Part shown: piece after piece, positions 50,201-64,000 of the stretch | Layout: each line of letters begins with the position of its first letter | Numbering within the stretch: position 1 is the stretch's first letter | Assembly: GCF_036373705.1 (NCBI RefSeq) | Contig: NC_089856.1 | Coordinates: 4,055,001-4,119,000, forward strand | Reading direction: 5' to 3' | From: Amia ocellicauda | Taxonomy: Eukaryota > Chordata > Actinopteri > Amiiformes > Amiidae | DNA: 64,000 nucleotides | Translations under genes and position numbers: made by a program | The notes under the pieces: generated by a model | Told to the model about the DNA's origin: nothing | Database searches by the model: none | Seen by the model: the letters and a program-made list of their open reading frames with translations, nothing else

Positions 50201-51076
50201 ATAAAATCAATAAAGACACCACAGTCCTTCAGGGGCTGAGCTTGGAGAGGCCTGCTGCAACTGGATGAGTCTGAAACACAAGTGTCTTCTTTATATAAGA
50301 GTGCACAGCTCACACCTACAAGACCCGCTCACAAGCTGATCTTATCTAACAAAAAAGTGCTGTCCTATTGTGAGGGAAAGGGGGTTGCAAAAGTGCTTAG
50401 AATCATCTTCTTAACTTTTAATTTCTCGCTCAAGGTCAGCCTAAGACCCAGAGTTATTATGAGTGTTAGGATACAACGAAAGTGGTTTAGCCAGCAAGAC
50501 GTCAACAACCCCCCAACACACACACACAAACAAATACACAGAGCCCCTCCAATATCCATTGTCAGAGGGGATAAACCCTCGTTGGACTCGTAATAATTTT
50601 GGCTACAAATCCACGGGGAATCAGGACAGGGGCTGTGGAGATAATGGCGTCTCTTCTTTAGCTGGTCGCATTGAACCCCTCACCTGCCTCCGCTGCGGTG
50701 GACTGGGGGCACGTAGGCACCGCAGATGTTACGAAATACCCCCCCCCAACAAACAAAACCAATCTACTCTGATATTATGTAAAGAGACATTAAATCTAGT
50801 ATGATTATTATGGTTATGATTTTGTAATCTTCTCCTTACATGCTCAATCAACTGTTCAGAAGATGTTGACAGATTCTGGGTTTGGGGGGGAAGAGAGGGG
50901 GATCAGAGAGAGATAGAACCCGGAATTAAGTTTTGCTTGGGCTAATACTGAGTTACATCCCCCCCGCCCCACTCCTCTCTTACTGCAGTTTTCAAAATAA
51001 ATATTAAAACTACTGATCTTATCTGATTATGAGTGCGGGGGCTGGGGAACGGAGGATAAGCTACAGTGGATCTGAC

Positions 51077-51080
<4 letters not shown>
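47226..51080. other. Spacer, nothing recognised
   Basis: Open frames of 60-136 codons occur on both strands without splice context or family resemblance. Low-complexity runs of C (50742-50750) and A are present. Confidence 0.45.

Positions 51081-51111
<31 letters not shown>
51080..51111. repeat. (CT)n microsatellite
   Basis: Uninterrupted CT dinucleotide run. Confidence 0.95.
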
Positions 51112-51115
<4 letters not shown>

Positions 51116-51869
51116 GGTAATGTGTTGTTTTCCGTCTCTCTCAAAGCGGCTGTGTTGTGTAAGATCAAGCTTTGTGCCGGTGGCCAAAGTGAAAGACACA
51201 AAGAAATCTGCCCCCAACAGTGCAAGACAGTTCATTATGTTTCCAGACCATGTTTTCCACCCGGTTTCAATTATTGCATTTCAGGCTTTCGTAACTTCCT
51301 GTCCCTTATATAAGAAAATAGCCCTTTGAAGCCTGTTAGCTTACTTTGATTAGATTTTATTGAAGGTAGACATGTGGGATTTAAACACGAATAGATCGAT
51401 CACTTTTTTCGAATTCACGAATTTTGAATTCGAATTGCTTACAATCTGAAATGGATCAACTTTTACCACATGGGAGGAGAAGGAAACAGAGGGGGAATGG
51501 AGGTCAATGGAAAACTATAATTCCCAACATCTGTTGTGATTTTTATTTTTCACAAAAGATCAACACTAGCAAAAAAATGAATGTGGGAAAGCAATCAATT
51601 GGAAAAATCCCAGGAAATTGGGATTAACTCCAGACTAGATGCTCTTATGTTATTCATAACAGCACAATACCTTTACATAACTTTGTTTTTTTCCTCCAGG
51701 CCACGGCTCATTGGAAGCTGGCAAGAAAACAACAACACAATTCATTAATTATTTTATTAATCAACCCATGTAATGACAGCTTGTGGTATTCTGGCAGTGG
51801 CGATAATTATTATAGTTTCTCCAACTACAGCTGGCATTAAAGGCTTCTGATGGATTCACATAATAATTA

Positions 51870-52190
51870 TTATTTTATATAGCACATTTCATGTCAAAAC
51901 ATCTCAAAGCACTTAAAAACAACAGAGGACATCATTTCAGTTTCAAAACACATGCGTAAACATTTAAATCAATAAAAGCCATGGCATTAAACTGAGTCTT
52001 ACATACAAAAAATACAAAAAACAGTATTGCTGTGTCTAATATTCTCATTGAGATCATTCCATAATCTAGGGGCTAGAGATGGGAATGCTTGCTTCCCACA
52101 GGAGCGTGATTTGGTTCTTGGTACGTTTCAGACATTACACATCTGGAGAGCAGATATTGTCTGAATGAAGAATTTGCCAGCGTCTCTCCA
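51870..52190. repeat. Dispersed repeat, family not assigned
   Basis: TTTTATATAGCACATTTCAT then CTCAAAGCACTTAAAAACAA, AATCAATAAAAGCCATGGCA and CATTCCATAATCTAGGGGCT. This 'tatagcacttttcat...ctcaaagcactt' layout recurs widely in fish genomes. Confidence 0.5.
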
Positions 52191-52504
52191 GAACCAGAAG
52201 TGAGCATCTTCAACCAATCTTGGGGCTGGCTTGTCTAGATCCTTCAACCAGCAACTGTTGAAGACCCAGGGAAAAAAGCCCAAAGCTCAGATTGTTCAAA
52301 AAACAGAAGAGCCCTAGAGATATGGAGTTGTGAGCATGTGAAACGTCTGTCACTTGTCTCGTTCATCCGACCCCCACCGGATTGCACCGATGAAACTTGA
52401 TTGAGGTAGGAGATGTACCTGTAACAACCAAATGTGATTGCTGACTTATTAAGGTATTGTATTGGAGTCACAACTCACAGACGTGTGTATTCTGAAATGG
52501 GAGG

Positions 52505-52598
52505 CCACGAGAAAGAGAAAGACTAAGAAAGAGAAAGAGAGCGAAAGTGGAAAAGAGAGAAAGAGAGAAAGAGTGAGAAAGAGCGAGAGAGAGAAAGC
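52505..52598. repeat. Purine tract (GAAA/GAGA)n
   Basis: About 90 bp of imperfect GAAAGA units with almost no pyrimidines on the plus strand. Confidence 0.85.
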
Positions 52599-54214
52599 TC
52601 AGGAATATCTCAGGAATCTCTTGAGTGGCATATTTGTAAATCTACCTGAAGAGCAAGAGCGATGTGTCTGCTGTGTATAAATCTGCTTAACTCAGGACAC
52701 TCCCATATTATCTTACACATCACAGAGATCCAAGACATACAGAGACAGAGGAAACCCGGAAAGAGACTCCACACAAATGTGAGGAGCTTCAACTTTTGAA
52801 AAGAGGAGCTTAAAAAAACAAGGCCATGCAAGCATATTCTGTGGGATTTTGGAAGTGTAACAGATCCCCATAAAACTACAAACTTGTAATCAAGGCCACT
52901 AACCACAATTTGCAATAAAAGTGCAAGAATTAATACAGATAAAATAAGATCAGCAATGAGGAGCAACAAGGTGGGGAGGAGCCAGTACCAGTGAAGGGGG
53001 TGAATTACTGTTGGGGGCTGTGTTGGCCAGTAGAGGGAGGCATCCCAGGTACAGTCTGGACAGGTGTGTCTTGAGCAGATGGCTGCCTCACTCAATTTCC
53101 TTGTGTCCCAGAGCTGGTGACGATGGCTGCTCTAGTCCAAACAGGACTCTTTGAATACCGTGGGGATGTACCTACACAAATCCTGCCAGCACAGCCTGCC
53201 GCGCTGCTGGATCTGAGAGATACTGCTCAAGCACAGCAGATGGGATAAAGAAGGACTGAGCCCATGAGATTGGCATTTTGAAAATCCCAACCTACAGGCA
53301 ACAGGTGTGTGTGTGTGGGGGGGGAAGCAGGTGCACATGAATATTGAATGAAAAAACAACAGATGTATTGAGGGTGGCCATCACTACCAAGAGACACAGA
53401 TTCCTATCATAGTCTTATTCTAGTTTGGGAACCAGGCATCAACAAGGTGGGGTCAGGACCAGGGTAGGACAGATTTGGCAGAGGAGGAGAAGGGATAGAA
53501 GTAGAGAGAAGCCTGGGAAAGCTATTGACCTGAGCAGAGTGGAAAGCAGCAGTTGGCAGACACCATATGGGCCCAATCAGATCACAGTAAGGTCCCTTCT
53601 GGATCCATTAAGCTTTACTTCCTCTTGTGTTGTTTTTCCCACCCCATCTTTTTGTTTTATTTTATTTTTTATTTAAGTCCTTCCATTAAACAGAGAACGT
53701 GCTGACCTGCTTCCTAATCACTGTAAAGCACAGGGGTGATAAAGAATATTTAAAATATTTCTGGGAGGACCCAAACAAACAGACAAACAAACAAACTAAC
53801 TAACAAACAAAAAACATGGCAGTCCTTTTCTTGGCAGTCGTTTGTCTTTGTGCTTATGTTTTTATTTTCCTGGAGAGTGATATTTAACCTTCCGGGCATA
53901 GCACTCTTTGTAATATAGTGTATTTTCCTCCCAAAAGGAAAATGAGAGTCTTGTGAAGCACTGGCATCAACTGGGAGGTTTCAAAAAGGAAAACGCCTGA
54001 AAGAAGGGAAAATGAGATGAAAAAAAAGGTGAATAAAATAGGAAAATGGAGAACCAAATACACTTGTTTTCTGTAATAAAGTGATTTGTTTCCCGCTCTT
54101 TAAATATTGCTATTAATTTGATTTTAAAAATGGGCGGCGGCAGATTTTCTATAATTCCAACAATGCCCCAAAAAGACAACCCCTCGCCGTCACCAGATCA
54201 TACTGACATCGCTC

Positions 54215-54411
54215 GTCAGTGACACTTCACAGAGCAGCTTAGTCCCGCACAACTGGCCGGGCGGGGCGCGCAGAGCCGCTTCAGCACCGAGGACAGCGGC
54301 ACCAGCGCCGCGCCGCTTCCAACTGCAGTGCGAGGCACCTCAGCCGGGTCAGTTCTCTCCCCTTGGATCTCAACTTCAAGTGCGATATTGTAATTGATAT
54401 TATCCTGAAGG
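54215..54411 (+). promoter_or_regulatory. Promoter and first noncoding exon of the small membrane-protein gene
   Basis: GC-rich block (GGCCGGGCGGGGCGCGCAGA at 54256-54275, CAGCGCCGCGCCGC) after AT-rich DNA, ending at a donor CCTGAAG|GTAAAATC (54411). A further 5' UTR exon must begin between about 54877 and 54898 and run into the coding start at 55104. Start site inferred. Confidence 0.45.
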
Positions 54412-54959
54412 TAAAATCGCGTGAAACAAGTGTGTCTATTTATACATATTTTTTGTTTGTGTCTGTGGATTTTCTGCCAAAACTTGGTTTTCGGTCGAGG
54501 TATGTATATTTATTACCTGTAGCTTTTCTAAGTCTTTTTAAATATATAAAATGCACATCTTTTAATATTTGTAGTAATATATATATATAATATTGTATGT
54601 GACGTTTCCTGTTTCTCGTAACGATTTAAAGTTTACTTTGTGTAAACTACTGATGCATTTGTTAATGTATGTTATATACGAATTCCATAAAATCATAACC
54701 AACGATAAACGAAATGAACGGTTCGCTCTGAGTCTAGTTTAACGGCTTGTCTTATCATTTAAGAACTGAATAAAACATATATAAGCAGAACTTCTTAACT
54801 TGCAATTTCTCATTTGAGTTGCACCTGTAATATTGAATAATCTGACTTACACTGATGCGTATTTATTCCTTAAAAGGTATTGGGCATGTTGATCTAGGAT
54901 CCCAGCTGAAGTTCGGGGAATAATTGAAATCAACAGAACTGAAAATGCTTCAACAGTGA

Positions 54960-58625
<3,666 letters not shown>

Positions 58626-59214
58626 GGACTCTCTCCCAGCATTGAGGGGTGACCCCAGCCCTCTGCTTCTCTGTCACCTCCTCCCTAGCTGGTCACGCCA
58701 CCCTCCTCTTCCTCATCACACCGTCGATGGACTCGTTACTCCGAGGTGTGAAGGGTGTCCAAGAGCAAAGAGTCCCCCTTGTGTTTCATCTTTTCCAACT
58801 AAACAATGAAAGCGCCACAGACGAAGTCGGAGGGGGATCTTGGTCAGTTGGAAGACAAGACGTTGACTCGACTCCCGCCATGTTTCTCCGGCTGAATCTC
58901 AGACAAAAATCTAATTAACTAATTGAAAACCCAAGCCCTCCCCCTCCAAGAGGTCAATCTCAACCTCTCACCTCTGTTATGTCTTCTGAATCCCAGCTCG
59001 TTCATCTTGAGACCCCATTACAGACAGGCTGCCCGAAACCATAATGGTCTCTGTGACTGGGACCCTCTGGGACCGTCTAGACAACATTCCTGCTCTGTGC
59101 CGAGAGTGGCGTTTCCATCAACATTGACAAGTGGAAACTGCAATCCGGTAGTCTTTCTTATTTTTCTCTCTTCAGAAGAAGTCTTGGATTTCTTTTAATG
59201 ATGGACATGCAAAC

Positions 59215-59220
59215 AATAAA
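59215..59220 (+). terminator. Polyadenylation signal of the small membrane-protein gene
   Basis: AATAAA, about 590 nt after the stop codon; first such hexamer downstream on this strand. Confidence 0.55.
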
Positions 59221-60741
59221 AAAACATAGAATGAAGTTATTGGAATGACAACGTGTGAATGGAGGGGGGTGGGTGGGTAGAGTGATTTGTAAAAGAAAGA
59301 AATAACGTAGTCATGTATATACAGTATTTTGATCAATGTGATTTTTTTTGGAACATGAAAACGAGGATATGGGAGTAAAGAGCACCGAGCTGTAAACTTC
59401 AGTCATACACTGCATTTGGGGCGTGTCCCCAGCAGTGGCGTTGCATTGGCTGAGCTGAATGTCACTCACGTGTCTTCTTCCCAGCCTGCAGATTCTGACT
59501 GGGGGGAAAAACAATAACAGGGAGCAAACAGCTTATTGCTTTTATAAAACAACAGACTGAAGGAAATGTCCACGAAAGCAACGCACTTTCCAAGATCAGC
59601 TTGAAAAAGGTGATGATAAAATCTTTTGGGACAAATGGAAAAACTGCTACAAAAAACAATCTGCTCCACACACAGAACTCTAAGGGAGCTTAACGAACCC
59701 AACCCAGCCTTGAATGACTCGTTCAATTTGTACCATTTCGCTGTTGAATGCTAGGGGTGGGGATGGGGTCTTGCCCACTTGGATTGGTGTGCCAATTCAG
59801 AGAGCATAGTATCATCATAATCACTAGGTAAAATAATTATAAACATTTAAAAACATCACTACACTGCTGTAGAACATGGATTGTTTTTCACCTATGTTGT
59901 GTATGTTGTCAGTGCACAAAGAAAGGCACTGGAATTGTTCTTTTTATACCGTGATTTCCGTCGATTTGTAAAGCCCACTGTAGCACTTGAGAGTGTAATA
60001 GCTGTAATATGGTGAGGAGATGGTACAGAGCTTTCGACGCAGTAGGCTACTGACACAAAACTGGTTTAACCCAACTATGACTGCTGATTAACTTTCATAA
60101 AACATTAGCTGAAAATCACACACCCTCTCTTGTCTGTTATTGCTTTGGAGCTGCTGTTGTAGTTGTCAAATCTGGGTATGAAAAATAAAACACACACTAC
60201 CTTCTTTGAGTCACAGAAAGATATTTGGAAACAGCAAGTTAAAATCACAAGGGCCAAGGCACGACTGTCAGGATGAGCTGTCCCAATACTACTCCCCGAT
60301 GTGGTATTATATAGGGTATCACGGCTCGGATTTCAGGCCACAAACTCACATACATCTCTTACAGGCGCTTCACAAACATCACGGCAGTACCAGCCACATT
60401 GATTGTCTTGGAAGGGATTTATCAATTAATTTGCTGCTGCAGCGTCAGTCACACTTATCATTAACCTTAATTCATGGGATTGAATGTCAAACACTGGGTT
60501 CAACATACTGGCAAACCATAAACCGCAGCTATCAACACAGGACTATATATGTGTAGAGCGATAAAAGTCAGGGGTGGTAAAGATGAAGGGGTTCAAATAT
60601 TCAACATTTGAAGAGCAGCACCCCTGTAATATGAAGAGCTAAAGGTTTTATATTCAAAGAAAATAAGTAAAAAAACATACAAACAACCAAATTAAATGCA
60701 TTCAATAGGTACTCTTTTTATTAGCAGACACCTTTGGCCGC

Positions 60742-60796
60742 TGTGTGTGTGTGTGTGTGTGTGTGTGTCCGTCTCTCTCTCTCTCTCCCTCTCTCT
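60742..60796. repeat. (GT)n(CT)n compound microsatellite
   Basis: GT run 60742-60768 followed by CT-rich run to 60796. Confidence 0.92.
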
Positions 60797-61476
60797 GCAT
60801 GATTTTGAAACACATATTCTGCAGATACAAAATTGGGTCCAGAGAGCAAGACAGTCATGTCCGGGGGCTTTCTATACAGTCCTGGTAGAGGAGGAAAATA
60901 TAAGAATGACAGATGATGGCGAGTGTACAGGCCCACATAGAAAGCAATGAGTTGGAGTCCCAGTTTTATCGTCTTACGAAAAGAGCCAATGGAGACAGTT
61001 TATGAGCAGATAAACAGAGTCATAGATCGTTCCCTTTTGGATTGGTTAATAGTATTTGATCACCAGAAAAGTCGTTTGGAAACTTCACAGCGGTTAGATT
61101 TACAGGCGTGGGGGTTACAAATCTGAATTTAACAATGGAAAACAGTGCTGTGGAATAATGAACATGATCTGTACTAAAACAAACAAACCCTTCTTACTGT
61201 GGTTCAAATAAATACACTTTATGGCTCCCATTTGAATCTTACACATTTTTTTTTTTTTTTTTGGTGGAATTTGATACTCCCCCTATCTTACTTTCTTTCC
61301 CTGCTCTGGACGGAGAACCTACAAGTCGCAGATTAGCTATCTAGCGTGTGTATCAGAGAGATCCATTAGTAAAGCCTGCTGGCAGGGGAGGGCTGGGAGT
61401 TGTATAGAAGGGGTCCTGAGGAGACAGCCCTGGGCGCAGTGCGGCCGAGGGTCATCCATGTCGGTCCCCGAAGGAA

Positions 61477-61582
61477 TCAGGAGTCCAGCCGACACACTGG
61501 GCTGTCGTAGACCATCTGTAGGTTGACCTTGTGTCCCACTAGCTCTCGGATGTTGTTGATGCCGTACTTGATCATAGTGGGC
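61477..61582 (-). CDS. FARSA: FARSA, phenylalanyl-tRNA synthetase alpha subunit (last coding exon)
   Basis: Cytosolic class II aminoacyl-tRNA synthetase subunit that charges tRNA-Phe as an alpha2-beta2 tetramer. After the TTTCCCTCCCAG acceptor the exon reads, from a split arginine codon, (R)[19 protein letters not shown] then [15 protein letters not shown] and TGA. Human ends ...[18 protein letters not shown] followed by a short extra tail, so this protein stops about a dozen residues earlier. Upstream exons lie beyond base 64000; the intron is at least 2.4 kb. Its place next to SYCE2 on the same strand is that of human. Confidence 0.95.
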
Positions 61583-64000
61583 CTGGGAGGGAAAAAAACA
61601 GACGCGAGAGGATTTAGCATTAGATCCCCTTATTGAAGAATCAAAGCGATCAATTCCATATTTATTCAGTAATAGCGCAGGGCTGGGGTCAGTTCCAGTG
61701 TTTCCATTCCAATTCAGATTGAAATTACAATTACAATTCCATCAGAGCCCATTATGTCTCGGGTAAAAATAATTAGAATTTGTAATATGTCTGAAAAGGA
61801 GAAATAAAATTGAAAAAGTGGGATTGGCCCTGGTATAGTGTCGTTCACAAAGATGACTTCACACATTAAAAAATACACCACAGAAGCTCTTAGAAGTAAT
61901 ATAAAGTAGTAGTCACCCATTATGCACAGAGGAGAGAAAAAAAAAAACTTCTGGATAACAGACTGTTACAGGAGAAATTAAATCTCCAGATATCCACAAC
62001 TGAATAAGGCCTAGACCTAATGTTTGCCTCCTTCCAAGGCAAATCAGGGGTTAAACCTGTGGTTATTTCAGAACACAACTGGACTGGTGTATTTTTCATT
62101 TCTATGCCCCGGCATGTTTTGGTTGCAGTGCATTTACAATTGCTGATGGAGTATCTGACAGCAAAGATCAGTGAGATACAAGGAATATTCCTATGATGGG
62201 AAGGGTAAGTGCCTTTCCTCCCCCTAAACCCCTACACTAAACTTTGTCTTGTGTATGGTCCACTCTCTCATTTGGGTTTCTGGCTGTACCAAACAGATTA
62301 AAACAGTGTTTTCCCCTTTAAAGAATCCCAAGTGTCTCAACTGGTCTCACAGCCCAGATATCAAGGGTTCAGGGTCAGCAGAATGGAATAAATATTGCGG
62401 ATCACAAACAGGGAGGCACGAAAGAGATTCAAAACATGCAATGGAGAATTAAATTGCATCCCAGACCGTGTCCTCTTTCTGTTTTCATGCCAAACGAGAT
62501 GTAAAGCTGAATTAATGTAAGATTTTTTGCATCTAGTGAAGAGAAAACACACAGATACAGTCTTTGACCTATCCCATAAACCACAAAAAAAAAAGCTTAT
62601 CTTACTTTCATTTTCTACTTATTAGAAATCAAGACGCAAGTATTTTTGCGATTCTTTAAAAAGTTTCTGCGTTGGTCTGGCCCTAGGTCTGATTTTCAGA
62701 CCCTGATTTCCTTCCTTGGATGAGCACAATACCTGGCACACATAAGGGCTGGTGTGGTGATTGAGCAAACCTGTTTCTTAAAATATCACTAAACTCGTAC
62801 AGGGCTTCTAGCAAAATATGTCATTACACAGACTTAAATTGGTAGTTTGCAGTGAACTTTGTTAACATATTTTCTACTGGTACACAGGATATTGTTAGTA
62901 TTTTGCGTCTCTGCACGACAAACCGTGGTAAACGAAGTGCGGACCGATTGTGCTGCGATTGGCCTCTCTCAATACCTCTACTTGTTGGACTGTTAAACAT
63001 CTTTATTAGCAGACTAAAAGAAAACAAAACAGAATTATATTTAGTTGTCCACCATATCCTTCCTTCACCAACTTCCTGCCCTCAGAACATGAACTGCACC
63101 AAAACCACAGCAACCACCTCCCCCCTGGCAACCATTAAAACCTACACTAATACCACAGAGCACTACAATACATTACCTACACAGAGACAGACAGATGGAG
63201 AGATAGATACAGAAAGAGAAGTGAAACAGAGAATTAGTGAGAATGGGAGAGGGGGAGAGAGAGAGAATCTATACATGGCTGCATCACATAATCTTTAAAG
63301 AGCCTGGAGGGAACTCCCCCCCTCCCCCACCACACACACCTCCCTGGGATTAAACATCAATTAGTGATTTAGTTCTTCGTTAACGCTGATTGGATTGCAG
63401 GAACCCCCGCCCCAAGACAACTCTGACACAACAGGGGTGCTGTAATAGCAGAGTCCGATCATAAGACTGAACCATAGAGGGAGACTGTGTGATCATTGTG
63501 ATAAAAATGCTCAGATAAAGTTCAGGGTCTGTAAATGTAAATGTAATGTATACATTAGAAACATGAAGATATATATTTTTGGAGAGCACTAAATTGTGAA
63601 TTGGGGAAAGTAAAGGTACGGTTTGTAATGAAGGGAGTGATTAAATCACATGGTTAAAAATATAGATTGGAATATAGGTAACCAGAGAACTAGTAGAACT
63701 AAAGTAAATATATATGCTTATTGTTGTATTTATGTGTGAAAATGTATATATTTATTATACATGTGTATATTTAGATTTAGTAGTAGTGGGGAATACGTTG
63801 ACTGTGGGACAGTAGATATAAGATATATGCTCATACAGCCTCATACTCTCACTGTGATGCACAGTTTCTTAATTGATGGTGATTCACGATTTCTCCATTT
63901 TGTCTCTCAGTCCCTGATAACGGTCCTAAGACAGCCCTAAAATAAATTACACTTATTAAAATTCTGGCGTCTCACCCATCCCAATGTTTTATTTCAATAT
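61583..64000. other. FARSA intron
   Basis: No further FARSA exon found. A SINE-tail scrap (CTTTATTAGCAGAC at 63001-63014) and an AT-rich right end are the only features seen. Confidence 0.55.

Larger units (their letters stand above)
58626..61476. other. 3' UTR and spacer to FARSA
   Basis: 3' UTR to about 59.25 kb, then unassigned sequence with a reverse SINE-tail scrap (60715-60733), a GT/CT microsatellite and a poly-T run (61247-61261). The minus-strand FARSA 3' UTR must occupy part of the right end. No further exon seen. Confidence 0.5.

Noticed and set aside
50640..50760. Cys/His-containing frame (CLRCGGLGARRHRRC)
   Set aside because: Spacing does not fit a CCHC zinc knuckle, and no retroelement coding sequence surrounds it.
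60206..60556. 116-codon plus-strand frame beyond the membrane-protein gene
   Set aside because: No recognisable motif, no ATG at the reported start, and no promoter or splice context.

Overview
The window is vertebrate nuclear DNA, almost certainly from a ray-finned fish. Genes are split by GT-AG introns. Repeats are of fish type: Tc1/mariner, hAT-like elements, LINE fragments, and many copies of a tRNA-SINE/L2-type tail reading GTAAGTCGCCCTGGATAAGG followed by AAT repeats. I cannot name the species. An early-branching (non-teleost) ray-finned fish is a guess from the repeat style only. I rebuilt gene models exon by exon from splice sites, reading phase and remembered human proteins; no alignment was run.

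Layout. (1) 1-25,990, minus strand: the 5' half of SLC44A2 (choline transporter-like protein 2). Twelve coding exons are present per isoform, and the rest of the gene lies left of base 1. Two alternative first coding exons, at 10.22-10.26 kb and 25.60-25.64 kb, give two isoforms that differ only in the N-terminal 12 residues. The 15-kb intron private to the distal isoform holds most of the transposons: a deleted DD34E Tc1 element, an apparently full-length DD36E element facing a truncated inverted copy of itself, a LINE tail and a local tandem duplication. (2) 26-30 kb: repeat-rich spacer with a decayed hAT-like element containing a Tc1-like fragment. (3) 30.0-37.9 kb, plus strand: complete GCDH (glutaryl-CoA dehydrogenase), 11 coding exons, 440 aa. 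(4) 40.8-43.9 kb, minus strand: complete SYCE2 (synaptonemal complex central element protein 2), 4 coding exons, 186 aa, with an NRF1/YY1-type promoter. (5) 44.1-54.2 kb: spacer with a deleted Tc1-like element and other repeats. (6) 54.2-59.2 kb, plus strand: a two-coding-exon gene for a 167-aa single-pass membrane protein that I do not recognise, with a 980-bp hAT-type element (perfect 8-bp target duplication) in its intron. (7) 61.5 kb to the right edge, minus strand: the last coding exon of FARSA (phenylalanyl-tRNA synthetase alpha subunit).

The order GCDH(+), SYCE2(-), FARSA(-) is that of human 19p13, so the block is ancient. SLC44A2 lies elsewhere on human 19p13.2, and the small membrane-protein gene sits between SYCE2 and FARSA here. 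The genes do not form one pathway: choline transport (plasma and mitochondrial membrane), lysine/tryptophan breakdown (mitochondrial matrix), meiotic synapsis (nucleus) and cytosolic translation.
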